Below, piece by piece: positions 34,087 through 41,871 of a DNA stretch of 64,000 nt. The notes beneath the pieces are model-generated. The model was not told the origin of the DNA, searched no databases, and saw only the letters and a program-made list of their open reading frames with translations. The DNA lies in NCBI RefSeq assembly GCF_027257875.1, contig NZ_JAPVQY010000006.1, positions 124,001 through 188,000 of the forward strand, given 5' to 3'. The translations under genes were made by a program, and so were the position numbers. Source of the stretch: Burkholderia sp. IMCC1007. Lineage in GTDB: Bacteria > Pseudomonadota > Gammaproteobacteria > Burkholderiales > Burkholderiaceae. Every line of letters begins with the position of its first letter. Position 1 is the first letter of the stretch.

Positions 34087-34887
34087 TCAGTGAGCGCGTG
34101 CGCGGCGCACCACGGCGCCCGCCAGCATCAATACGGTCGTCAACCCGACGAGCAGCGACGATGCGGCCGCCACGACGGGAGTCAGGTCTTGCCGCAACGT
34201 CGCCCAGATCCGCACGGGCAGCGTTTGCAGCGTCGGGCTCGACATGAAGATCGACACCACGACTTCGTCCCACGATGCGAGGAACGCGAAGATCGCGGCG
34301 GCAAACAGGCCGAGCCGGATCGCGGGCAGCGTGACGCGCAACTTCACCGTGAGCGGCGACGCGCCGCAGATCAGCGCCGCGTCTTCCAGCGCGGTGTCGA
34401 AGCTCACGAGCGAGTTGCTGATCGAGATGATCGAGAACGGCAACGCGATGATCAGGTGGCCGATCACGAAGCCGGTCATCGTGCCGTTCAGCCCGATGCG
34501 CAGGAAGAACGCATAGAGCGCGACGGCGAGCACGACGACGGGCAGCACCATCGGCGTGAGGAAGAAGCCCCGCACCGCCTCGCGGCCGCGAAACTTGCCG
34601 CGCACCAGCGCCAGCGACGCGAGAAAGCCGATCGACACGGACAGCACGGTGACGATCACCGCCAGCTTCACGCTGGTCAGCAGCGAATCGATCCAGCCCG
34701 CATCGGTGAAAAGCTGCCGATACCATTCGAGCGTCCAGCCCGGCGGCGGGAAGATCAGCCACTGCGAATCGCCGAACGACAGCGCGACGATGAAGACGAT
34801 CGGCAACAGCAGGAACAGCGAGACGGCCGCGCCCACGGCCACGAGTATCCAGCGCAGCGCGCCCAGGCGATCGAAATCGAGCAGCAT
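34087..34887 (-). CDS. ABC transporter permease, PotC-like
   Basis: A 266-residue inner-membrane protein with six hydrophobic segments. The EAA coupling loop reads EDAALICGASPLTVKLRVTLP (positions about 172-192, quoted at its core as ALICGASPLTVK). Start 34887 (MLLDFDRLG) has GGAGG 7 bases upstream. It begins one base after the stop of the partner permease gene and ends 11 bases before the ATPase start, so the genes are tightly co-translated. Confidence 0.93.
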   Translation of the reverse strand: MLLDFDRLGALRWILVAVGAAVSLFLLLPIVFIVALSFGDSQWLIFPPPGWTLEWYRQLFTDAGWIDSLLTSVKLAVIVTVLSVSIGFLASLALVRGKFRGREAVRGFFLTPMVLPVVVLAVALYAFFLRIGLNGTMTGFVIGHLIIALPFSIISISNSLVSFDTALEDAALICGASPLTVKLRVTLPAIRLGLFAAAIFAFLASWDEVVVSIFMSSPTLQTLPVRIWATLRQDLTPVVAAASSLLVGLTTVLMLAGAVVRRARAH

Positions 34888-34888
34888 C

Positions 34889-35773
34889 TCAGCGACCTCC
34901 GGTAGTAGCGCGCGCACTGTTCGCGAAGCGCAGTTGCAGCGCATAGAGCCCGAGCGTCACGGCGAGCAGCACGCATGCCGCGGCACCGGCGAGGCCCCAG
35001 TTCAGCAGTTCCTGCACGAGCTGCGCAATGAGCTCGGCAAGCATCATGTACGACGGACCGCCGAGCAGCGTGGGCGTGACGAAGTAGCCGAGCGCCATCA
35101 CGAACACCATCAGCGCGCCCGACGCGACGCCCGGCATCGCGAGCGGCACGAGGATGCGCCAGAACGCCTGCCAGCGGCTCGCGCCGCATACGGCCGCGGC
35201 GCGCAGCGTCGACGGGTCGATGCCGCGCAGCGTCGCATGCAGCGGCATCACGAGAAACGGCAGCATGATGTACGTCATGCCGATCGTCACGCCGGTGAGG
35301 TTGTTCACGAGCGACAGCGGCTCGTGGATCACGCCGATCGCCATCAGCGCGCGGTTGATCGGCCCGGTCTGCTGCAGCAGCACCATCCATGCGAACGTCC
35401 GCGCGAGCAGGTTGGTCCACATCGACAGCAGCAGGATCGCGAACAGCACGGAACTGAGCCTGCGCGGCGCGATGGCGAGCAGCCACGCCATCGGAAAGCC
35501 CACCAGCAGCGTGACGAGCGTCACGACCGTCGCGACGAGAAACGTATTGCCGAACACGCGCAGATACGTCGTCGATCCGAGCAGTTGCTCGTAGTTGTGC
35601 AGCCCCGCCGTCGGCTCGAGCACGCTGCGCAGCAGCAGCGACAGCACCGGCAGCAGGAAGAAGATCCCGAGCAGCAGCATCGCGGGTGTCAGCAGCCGGA
35701 TGCTGCGCCAGTCGCGCCGCTTGCGCTCGGCCGTCGCGGGCGGATGGGCGACGGTACTCAGTACGTTGGGCAT
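34889..35773 (-). CDS. ABC transporter permease, PotB-like
   Basis: A 294-residue permease with six predicted membrane segments and a cytoplasmic N-terminus of about 25 residues. The coupling loop is LRAAAVCGASRWQAFWRILV, near residue 200. Start 35773 (MPNVLSTVAHPP) has AGGAG at good spacing; the frame stays open upstream without a ribosome site. It pairs with the PotC-like permease. Confidence 0.93.
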   Translation of the reverse strand: MPNVLSTVAHPPATAERKRRDWRSIRLLTPAMLLLGIFFLLPVLSLLLRSVLEPTAGLHNYEQLLGSTTYLRVFGNTFLVATVVTLVTLLVGFPMAWLLAIAPRRLSSVLFAILLLSMWTNLLARTFAWMVLLQQTGPINRALMAIGVIHEPLSLVNNLTGVTIGMTYIMLPFLVMPLHATLRGIDPSTLRAAAVCGASRWQAFWRILVPLAMPGVASGALMVFVMALGYFVTPTLLGGPSYMMLAELIAQLVQELLNWGLAGAAACVLLAVTLGLYALQLRFANSARATTGGR

Positions 35774-35914
35774 GGTGTCTCCTGTGTCGGCCACGGTCGG
35801 CGCGTCAGCGCGCGCTACCGCGGCCCCATGCAGATGCGTTGCTCGACCGGGCCGGCTCGCATCGATCTGCAATCCTGATCGAAACGCGGGCCGGCACGGT
35901 TTCTCCGGGCCTGC

Positions 35915-36955
35915 TTACTTCGATTGCCACGCGTACCAGCGCTTCGCGATCGCATCGCGGTTCTCCGCCCAGTACTTCATGTCGAGGTTGATCTGCGACG
36001 TCTTGTACTGATCGGGCAGCGTCTTCGCGATCGCCGGCGGCATCAGCGCGGCCGACTTCACGTTGATCGGCGCATAGCCGGTATCGGCCGCGAACTTCGC
36101 CTGCGCCTGCGCACTCGTCGCGGCGGCCAGGAACTTCATCGCCGCGTCGCGATGCTTCGCGCCCTTCGGAACCACCAGCATGTCGGCGGCGGTCAGGTTC
36201 TGGTTCCACGAGATGCCCACCGGCACGCCGGTCTGCGCGAGCGCATGCAGGCGGCCGTTCCAGAACATGCCGACCGGCGCTTCGCCCGACGCGAGCAGCT
36301 GCTGCGACTGCGCGCCGCCGCTCCACCAGACGATGTCGCCCTTGATCGAATCGAGCTTCTTGAACGCACGATCGAGGTCGAGCGGATACAGCTTGCTGGG
36401 CGCCACGCCGTCGGCGAGCAGCGCGATTTCGAGCACGCCCGGCGCCGACCACTTGTAGAACGTGCGCTTGCCCGGGAAGCGCTTCGTATCGAACAGGTCC
36501 GCCCAGTTTTGCGGCTGCGCGGCGCTGTACTTCGCCTTGTTGTAGCCGAGCACGAACGAGTAGTAGAAGCTGCCCACCGCGGACGCCGTCGTGAAGCGCG
36601 GGTCCAGGTCGGCCTTGTTCACCACCGAATAGTCGATCGGCTCGATCAGCCCGGCCTTTTGCGCGGCGTACGCGAAGTCGCCCTCGACGTCGACCACGTC
36701 CCAGCTGACGTTGCCGCTCTCGACCATCGCCTTGAGCTTGCCGTAATCGGTCGGCCCGTCCATCAGCACGTTGACGCCGCTCGTCTGCGCGAACGGCTGC
36801 GCCCAGTCCTTCTGTTGCGACGACTGGGTCGTGCCGCCCCAGCTCGTGAACACGATCGGGTCCGCGGCCAGTGCCGGCGCCGCGCAAAAGGCGGCCAGCG
36901 AAACGATACAGCCCAGACGCGATGCTGCGAAACGCGGGATGCTTCTGCTGCTCAT
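35915..36955 (-). CDS. ABC transporter substrate-binding protein, polyamine (PotD) type
   Basis: Periplasmic receptor of 346 residues. A Sec signal with Ala-x-Ala cleavage (FCAAPALAADP) is followed by the mature start PIVFTSWGGTTQ, common in the PotD/PotF group. Later WWSGGAQSQQLLASGEAPVG and WNQNLTAADMLVVP resemble ligand-contact regions of that family. The acidic ligand residues that fix putrescine or spermidine could not be matched by eye, so specificity is open. It is first of the three-part transporter and follows the flavin reductase gene by 181 bases on the same strand. Confidence 0.93.
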   Translation of the reverse strand: MSSRSIPRFAASRLGCIVSLAAFCAAPALAADPIVFTSWGGTTQSSQQKDWAQPFAQTSGVNVLMDGPTDYGKLKAMVESGNVSWDVVDVEGDFAYAAQKAGLIEPIDYSVVNKADLDPRFTTASAVGSFYYSFVLGYNKAKYSAAQPQNWADLFDTKRFPGKRTFYKWSAPGVLEIALLADGVAPSKLYPLDLDRAFKKLDSIKGDIVWWSGGAQSQQLLASGEAPVGMFWNGRLHALAQTGVPVGISWNQNLTAADMLVVPKGAKHRDAAMKFLAAATSAQAQAKFAADTGYAPINVKSAALMPPAIAKTLPDQYKTSQINLDMKYWAENRDAIAKRWYAWQSK

Positions 36956-37136
36956 GGTTTCTCTCCAAGGGGAAACGGATGGGGCTCGCGGCCACCGGGA
37001 CGGCGGTCATTCGAGCGCGCGTATTCAGGCCGGCGACGTCAGCCGTGCCGGCTTCTCGATCTTGTTTTCATGGCTTCGCCGCGGTCTCGCGGGTATCGCT
37101 GCGGCCCGCGCGGCCCGCCGGCATCGGCCGGCGCCG

Positions 37137-38105
37137 TCAATGCGCGTGGGCCAGCGCCTGCACCGTGCCGGCTTCCGCATTGCCGACGTAGATGCCGTAC
37201 GCGTCCTGCCTGCGTTCGCGCGCATAGCGTTCGAGCATCGAGCGCACCGCGTGATCGGTGATCTCGTCCCACGGAATCTGCCAGAGCGGCACGATGCGAA
37301 TGCTGTCGTCGAACCACGGCGAAGCGGTCGGCAGCACGCGGCCGCGGTAGTAGACGTGAACGCCCGGCTCGCGCTCGCCGGCCGCCTCGAACACGGCAAA
37401 CAGGAAGTCGAGATGCGCATTGAGGCCGAGCTTCGCGAGCACGCCGCGCAGGCTCGCCGCATCATTCGCCGGCTCCAGCTTGATGCCGGTCGGCAAGCGC
37501 AGGCCCTGCGGCGTATCGACGAGCACGAGCCCGTCGCGATGTTCGAGAATCGCGCCGACATGCGTGCGCGCGCCGGCGGCCGACAACGCATCCTGCGACA
37601 GGCTGAAGTTCACGTACGCGCCGCGGCAATAGCCGAGCGGCGACGCATTCGTCTGCACGAAATCGACCACGCGTCCGATCAGGATGATGTGGTCGCCCGC
37701 GTCCACGACGTCATGCGTGCGGCAGTCGAAGCTCGCGGCCGCATCGTGGATCACCGGCGCGCCCGTCTTGCGCGTGCCCCACGGCACTTGCGCGAACTTG
37801 TCCTGCGCCTTCGACGCGAACACGCCCGACACGTCCGCCTGGTTTTCCGCGAGCACGCTCACCGCAAACCGTTGCGTGGCGGAGAACACGGCATGGCTCG
37901 ACGCCGTCTTCGCGATGCACACGAGGATCAGCGGCGGGTCGAGCGATACCGACGTGAACGAGTTCGCGGTGAAGCCGCGCGGCGACCCGTCGGCCTGGAT
38001 CGTCGTGACGACCGTCACGCCGGTGACGAACGCACCCAGCGCGCGACGGAATCCGACGATGTCGAATGGCTGTTCGGCGATTTGTCCGGTCATCGACTCA
38101 GTCAT
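37137..38105 (-). CDS. Flavin reductase with degenerate NUDIX-like C-terminal domain (copy A)
   Basis: A 322-residue protein. Residues about 15-170 form a flavin reductase-like FMN-binding domain (FRRALGAFVTGVTVVTT, GFTANSFTSVSLDPPLILV), the reductase half of two-component monooxygenases. About 180-322 form an extension that aligns with the same part of copy B (40925-41860) and looks NUDIX-derived, but lacks the REx2EExGU catalytic box. It would make FMNH2 for an LLM oxygenase such as 41872-42909. It heads the minus-strand ABC transporter operon and has two ATGG-N4-CCAT palindromes upstream, so it is under the GntR regulators. Confidence 0.88.
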   Translation of the reverse strand: MTESMTGQIAEQPFDIVGFRRALGAFVTGVTVVTTIQADGSPRGFTANSFTSVSLDPPLILVCIAKTASSHAVFSATQRFAVSVLAENQADVSGVFASKAQDKFAQVPWGTRKTGAPVIHDAAASFDCRTHDVVDAGDHIILIGRVVDFVQTNASPLGYCRGAYVNFSLSQDALSAAGARTHVGAILEHRDGLVLVDTPQGLRLPTGIKLEPANDAASLRGVLAKLGLNAHLDFLFAVFEAAGEREPGVHVYYRGRVLPTASPWFDDSIRIVPLWQIPWDEITDHAVRSMLERYARERRQDAYGIYVGNAEAGTVQALAHAH

Positions 38106-38142
38106 GGCGTGCTCCCGTGATCACTCGTTACTCGATGAGATT

Positions 38143-38196
38143 ATGGTATGCCATCTTATGGCCCACAACAATGATCATCGTATTATGGAATACCAT
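38143..38196. promoter_or_regulatory. Two GntR-type operators upstream of flavin reductase copy A
   Basis: ATGGTATGCCAT (38143-38154) and ATGGAATACCAT (38185-38196) lie 42 bases apart, four helical turns, in an AT-rich promoter region. Both fit ATGG-N4-CCAT and recur at 39069 and 39484. Confidence 0.75.
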
Positions 38197-38231
38197 GAGT
38201 CGAAATCGACAGACGAAACACAGACAAAACA

Positions 38232-38264
38232 AAGGGCCGCCGGCATTGCGTGCCGGCGGCCCTT
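38232..38264 (-). terminator. Strong hairpin terminator after the second GntR gene
   Basis: A perfect 14-base stem (AAGGGCCGCCGGCA with its complement) and a 5-base loop, followed on the minus strand by TGTTTTGTC. It lies 45 bases beyond the stop of the GntR gene at 38309. Confidence 0.85.
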
Positions 38265-38308
38265 GCTGGTTGCGCGGCGCGGGCCGAAGCCCGCGCGCGT
38301 GAATCCGA

Positions 38309-38995
38309 TCAGTCGTCGGTCGCTGCGTCGTTCTGCTGCGCGAGCGCCGACAATGCCAGCTCGGAAACCCGTTTGATGTGCGCGGCGGACGCTGCGGCCG
38401 CCGCGTCGCCGTCGCGCCGCTCGATCGCGTCGAGCAGGCGGTTCATCTCGCTGTTCGAATCGCTGCCGCGCCCCGGCATCGCGATGGTCAGCGCGCGCAA
38501 GCGGTTGATCCGCGCATTGAGCGTCTTGACGACCGTCAGCGACACCTGCTTGCCGGCCGCCTCGAACATCGTTTCATAGAAGCGCTCGGTGTATTCGAGC
38601 ACGCGCGGCAGTTCCTGCTTCTCGAATGCGTCTTCGATCGTCGCGCGAATTTCGCGCAGCTGCTGCACGACCTCGGGTGTCGCGCCCTCGGCGCAAGCAC
38701 GCGCGGCGTTGGCTTCGAGCAGGCCGCGCAGTTCGTAGATCTCGCCGACTTGCGCCGGATCGAGCCGCGCGACCACCGGCCCTTGCCGCGACACCGTCTC
38801 GACGAGCCCTTCGGTTTCCAGGTGCCGCAGCACCTCGCGGACCACCGTGCGGCTCACGCCGAGTTCGTCGCACAGCGTGCGTTCGACGAGCCGCGCGCCG
38901 GGCCGGAAATACCCCTGCACGATCGCGCCGCGCAGTTTGTCGAGCGTCAGTTCGCGCAGGGTCTTGGCATTGCGGTCGATTTTGAGGTCTTGCAT
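38309..38995 (-). CDS. GntR-family regulator, FadR/FCD type (second copy)
   Basis: A 228-residue regulator: winged helix (about 12-78) with GARLVERTLCDELGVSRTVV and REVLRHLETEGLV, then the FCD helical domain with IYELRGLLEANAARAC and RFYETMFEAAGKQ. Start 38995 (MQDLKIDRN) is preferred over an upstream in-frame ATG at 39070, which lies inside the palindrome at 39069-39080. That palindrome, 74 bases upstream of the start, suggests autorepression. Together with the copy at 32268 it probably represses both divergent arms of the ring-opening cluster until a pathway intermediate is bound. Confidence 0.94.
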   Translation of the reverse strand: MQDLKIDRNAKTLRELTLDKLRGAIVQGYFRPGARLVERTLCDELGVSRTVVREVLRHLETEGLVETVSRQGPVVARLDPAQVGEIYELRGLLEANAARACAEGATPEVVQQLREIRATIEDAFEKQELPRVLEYTERFYETMFEAAGKQVSLTVVKTLNARINRLRALTIAMPGRGSDSNSEMNRLLDAIERRDGDAAAAASAAHIKRVSELALSALAQQNDAATDD

Positions 38996-39068
38996 GGGCG
39001 GCACTCTGAAAACTCGGAAAACGATTGTTGATATGTGGCCCGCCGTCGGCCAGGCGCCGGGCGCGGAC

Positions 39069-39080
39069 ATGGAATGCCAT
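39069..39080. promoter_or_regulatory. GntR-type operator in front of the GntR gene
   Basis: ATGGAATGCCAT is an exact ATGG-N4-CCAT palindrome between the GntR gene and the DUF1330 gene, 74 bases before the GntR start. Confidence 0.7.
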
Positions 39081-39132
39081 ATTATGACCTAACTGTCGTC
39101 ACGCCTTCCATACCGCGCCCGCCGTCGCGCGG

Positions 39133-39423
39133 TCAGTCCTCCAGCCCTTCGACGATCGCGATCTGCGCGCGGCAATGCCCGTCGCGCTTCGCCTTGGCCG
39201 CCTGATATTCCGGCGAGTGATAACAGGCGAGCGCCGTCTGCATGTCGGCAAACCGGATCACCACGTGGCGCTCGAACGATTCCCCTTCCAGCACCTGCGA
39301 TGCGCCGCCGCGCGCGAGAAAAACGGCGCCGAACTTCCTGAACGCCAGCGGCGCGATCTCCGTGTAGTCCTTGTATTTCGCGGGGTCCAGCACCTGCACG
39401 TGGGCAATCCAGTACGCAGTCAT
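39133..39423 (-). CDS. DUF1330 family protein
   Basis: A 96-residue protein of the ferredoxin-like dimeric alpha/beta-barrel type: MTAYWIAHVQVLDPAKYKDY, then FLARGGASQVLEGES and VVIRFADMQTALACYHSPEY, ending in a short acidic tail. Start 39423 has GGAG 6 bases upstream; an ATG at 39429 abuts that ribosome site and is excluded. Function of the family is unknown, though members often accompany catabolic oxygenases. It is divergent from the main operon at 39533 and upstream of the GntR gene on the same strand. Confidence 0.88.
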   Translation of the reverse strand: MTAYWIAHVQVLDPAKYKDYTEIAPLAFRKFGAVFLARGGASQVLEGESFERHVVIRFADMQTALACYHSPEYQAAKAKRDGHCRAQIAIVEGLED

Positions 39424-39468
39424 TTTCATCTCCACTGTCGGGAAGGTTCGAGACACGGGTTAACACTC

Positions 39469-39495
39469 ATGGCATGCCGTAACATGGTATACCAC
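39469..39495. promoter_or_regulatory. GntR-type operator pair in the divergent promoter
   Basis: ATGGTATACCAC (39484-39495, one mismatch to ATGG-N4-CCAT) with a weaker ATGGCATGCCGT 15 bases before it (39469-39480). They lie between the DUF1330 gene and the ring-opening operon that starts at 39533. Confidence 0.65.
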
Positions 39496-39532
39496 AATGA
39501 TTCACACATTCAACGCACGAAAGGAAGGTGCC

Positions 39533-40135
39533 ATGAGCCTGATTCGGAAATCCGTCCTCCATGTCGAGACGCTCTATGTCGATGGCGACAAGGTCGCTGC
39601 CAAACCGCTGAAGATGATCGGCGCCGTCGCCGTGATCAAGAACCCGTGGGCCGGCCGCGGGTACGTCGAGGACCTGTCGCCGGAGATTCGCGCACTCGCG
39701 CCGCAACTGAGCGAACACCTGACCAGGCTGATCCTCGACGAAGCCGGTTCGGGCGACGCGGTCGAAGCGTTCGGCAAGAGCGCGATCGTCGGCCTCGACG
39801 GCGAAATCGAGCATGCGTCCGCGCTGATCCACACGCTGCACTTCGGCAATACCTATCGCACGGCCGTTGGCGCGAAGTCGTACCTCGCGTTCAACAATAC
39901 GCGCGGTCCGGCCAATGCGCCGCTGCTGATCCCGATGATGGACAAGAACGACGAAGGCCGTCGCTCGCATTACCTGACGCTCCAGTTCTCGATCGCGGAC
40001 GCACCGGCCGCCGACGAACTGGTCATCGCCATCGGCGCCGCCACCGCCGGCCGCCCGCATCACCGCATCGGCGACCGCTACAAAGATCTCGCAGAGCTCG
40101 GAAATGACGTCAAGAACCCTGCAGCTGTCAAATAA
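39533..40135 (+). CDS. Amino acid synthesis (AA_synth, PF06684-type) family protein
   Basis: A 200-residue protein: LIRKSVLHVETLYVDGDKVA, VAVIKNPWAGRGYVEDLSPE, LHFGNTYRTAVGAKSYLAFNN and GRRSHYLTLQFSIADAPAAD. This is the family annotated 'amino acid synthesis protein', whose biochemical role is not established despite the name. Start at 39533 has GGAAGG upstream. It is the first gene of the ring-opening operon and its end overlaps the hydrolase gene by 32 bases, a tight link that suggests it works on the same intermediates. A previously undefined step or accessory role is possible. Confidence 0.85.
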   Translation: MSLIRKSVLHVETLYVDGDKVAAKPLKMIGAVAVIKNPWAGRGYVEDLSPEIRALAPQLSEHLTRLILDEAGSGDAVEAFGKSAIVGLDGEIEHASALIHTLHFGNTYRTAVGAKSYLAFNNTRGPANAPLLIPMMDKNDEGRRSHYLTLQFSIADAPAADELVIAIGAATAGRPHHRIGDRYKDLAELGNDVKNPAAVK

Positions 40136-40922
40136 CCGCGTCGCGCACTATCTCGACCACGGTGCCGGCGAACCGCTGGTGCTGATTCACGGGGTCGGCA
40201 TGCAGGCGAGCGCGTGGTATCCGCAGATCGACGATCTGTCGCGTGAATTCCGCGTAATCTCGGTCGACATGCCGGGCCACGGCACGAGCGATGCGCTCGA
40301 CGCCGATGCCGAGCTGCAGCAGTTCGTGCAGTGGGCGATCGAGTTCATCGACGCGTTGCAGGTCGGCCCCGTCAACCTGGCCGGCCATTCGATGGGCTCG
40401 CTGATCGCCGCCGGCGTCGCCGTGACGCGGCCCGACCTGGTCAAGCGCGTGGCAGTCCTGAACGGCGTGTACCGCCGCACGGAGCAGGCACGCGAAGCCG
40501 TGCTGCAGCGCGCCGCCGAACTGCGCTCGGGCACCATCGACGTCGATACGCCGCTCAAGCGCTGGTTCAACGCCGACGAAGCGCAGCAAGCCGCCGCGCG
40601 CAAGGTGGAAGCGTGGCTGCAGTCGGTCGACCTCGCGGGCTACGCCACCGCGTACACCGCGTTCGCGAAGGGCGACGAAGTGTATGCCGACGGCTGGCAC
40701 CGGATTGCCTGCCCCGCCCTCGTGCTCACCGGATCGGACGACCCGAACTCGACGCCCGAGATGGCGATGCAGATGGCGCGGGCCGCGCATGACGGGAAAG
40801 CCGTCGTGATCGAGAACGAGCGCCACATGGTGAACCTGACCGCGCCCGAGCACGTCAACCGCGCCCTGAGAGCCTGGTTGCAGACCGAGCCCCAGGCGGA
40901 AACCCTGAAATCGGAAGTGTGA
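40104..40922 (+). CDS. Alpha/beta-fold hydrolase
   Basis: A 272-residue serine hydrolase. The oxyanion-hole region is VLIHGVGMQASAWYP, the nucleophile elbow is AGHSMGS with Ser96, the acid is likely in TGSDDPNSTP and the His in ENERHMVNL. In trigonelline degradation (TgnD) and pyridine degradation (PyrC) a hydrolase cleaves the open-chain N-formyl or enamine intermediate; its place just before the monooxygenase pair suits that. It overlaps the AA_synth gene upstream and ends 2 bases before the flavin reductase start. Exact substrate is inferred from context only. Confidence 0.92.
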   Translation: MTSRTLQLSNNRVAHYLDHGAGEPLVLIHGVGMQASAWYPQIDDLSREFRVISVDMPGHGTSDALDADAELQQFVQWAIEFIDALQVGPVNLAGHSMGSLIAAGVAVTRPDLVKRVAVLNGVYRRTEQAREAVLQRAAELRSGTIDVDTPLKRWFNADEAQQAAARKVEAWLQSVDLAGYATAYTAFAKGDEVYADGWHRIACPALVLTGSDDPNSTPEMAMQMARAAHDGKAVVIENERHMVNLTAPEHVNRALRAWLQTEPQAETLKSEV

Positions 40923-40924
40923 AC

Positions 40925-41860
40925 ATGAGCCAAGCAACCAGCCAGGAAGCTGCGACGATCAACACCCGGGAGCTGCGCGATGCGTTCGGCGCATTCATGA
41001 CCGGCGTGACGATCGTCACCACCACGCGCGACGACGGCCAGCCGCTCGGCTTCACCGCGAACTCGTTCTCGTCGGTGTCGCTCGACCCCGCGCTGCTGCT
41101 CGTCAGCATCGCGAAGACGTCGAGCAATTTCCAGACGTTTTCGACCACGGGCCATTTCGCGATCAACATCCTCGCGGAGGGGCAAAAGGAGCTGTCCAAT
41201 ACCTTTGCGCGGCCGAGCGACGACCGCTTCGCGAACGTCCGCTGGCACCTGAGCGCGCATCGCAATCCGCTCGTCGACGACGTCAGCGCGTGGTTCGACT
41301 GCACGACGCACACGGTGATCGATGCGGGCGATCACGCGCTGATCGTCGGCAAGGTCGAGGCGTTCCATTCCGCCGGTTACGCGGGGCTCGGCTACTACCG
41401 CGGCGGCTATTTCACGCCGGCGAAGCTGTCGGCCGAAGTCATCGCCGGCCCGAAAGTCATCGTCAGCGCGATCATCACGCGCGACGACAAGGTCTTGATG
41501 GTCAGGATCGCTGACGGAAAATGGGGGCTGCCTTCGAAGCAAATCGGCAACGAAGGCGCGGACAAGGCGCTCGCCGAACTCTTCAGACAATACCAGCCGG
41601 ATGCATCGGCGAGCTTCATTTATTCGGTCTACAACAATACCGAAACGCACTACCAGTACATCTCGTTCCTCTGCAGCGCACCGGACGAAGCGGCCGCCGC
41701 CGGCGAATTCGTGAGCCTCGACGACATCGAGGCCGACGCGTTCCAGGACAGCGCGCTCGCCAGCATGCTCGAACGCTATCGCAAGGAGAGCCAGCTGAAG
41801 AGCTACGGCCTGTACTTCGGCGATCACAGCACCGGCACCGTCCGCCCGCTTCTTTCCTGA
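40925..41860 (+). CDS. Flavin reductase with degenerate NUDIX-like C-terminal domain (copy B); TgnA-like
   Basis: A 311-residue protein. The flavin reductase domain (about 12-165) has FGAFMTGVTIVTTTRDDGQ and GFTANSFSSVSLDPALLLV. The C-terminal domain (about 175-311: VIVSAIITRDDKVLMVRIAD, WGLPSKQIGNEGADKALAEL) follows a NUDIX strand pattern but the metal-binding Glu cluster is missing, so hydrolase activity is unlikely. Start 40925 is used; a GTG at 40919 also exists. It lies 11 bases before the LLM oxygenase gene and is the natural FMNH2 donor. It is a diverged duplicate of 37137-38105. Confidence 0.88.
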   Translation: MSQATSQEAATINTRELRDAFGAFMTGVTIVTTTRDDGQPLGFTANSFSSVSLDPALLLVSIAKTSSNFQTFSTTGHFAINILAEGQKELSNTFARPSDDRFANVRWHLSAHRNPLVDDVSAWFDCTTHTVIDAGDHALIVGKVEAFHSAGYAGLGYYRGGYFTPAKLSAEVIAGPKVIVSAIITRDDKVLMVRIADGKWGLPSKQIGNEGADKALAELFRQYQPDASASFIYSVYNNTETHYQYISFLCSAPDEAAAAGEFVSLDDIEADAFQDSALASMLERYRKESQLKSYGLYFGDHSTGTVRPLLS

Positions 41861-41871
41861 AAGGTCACATC

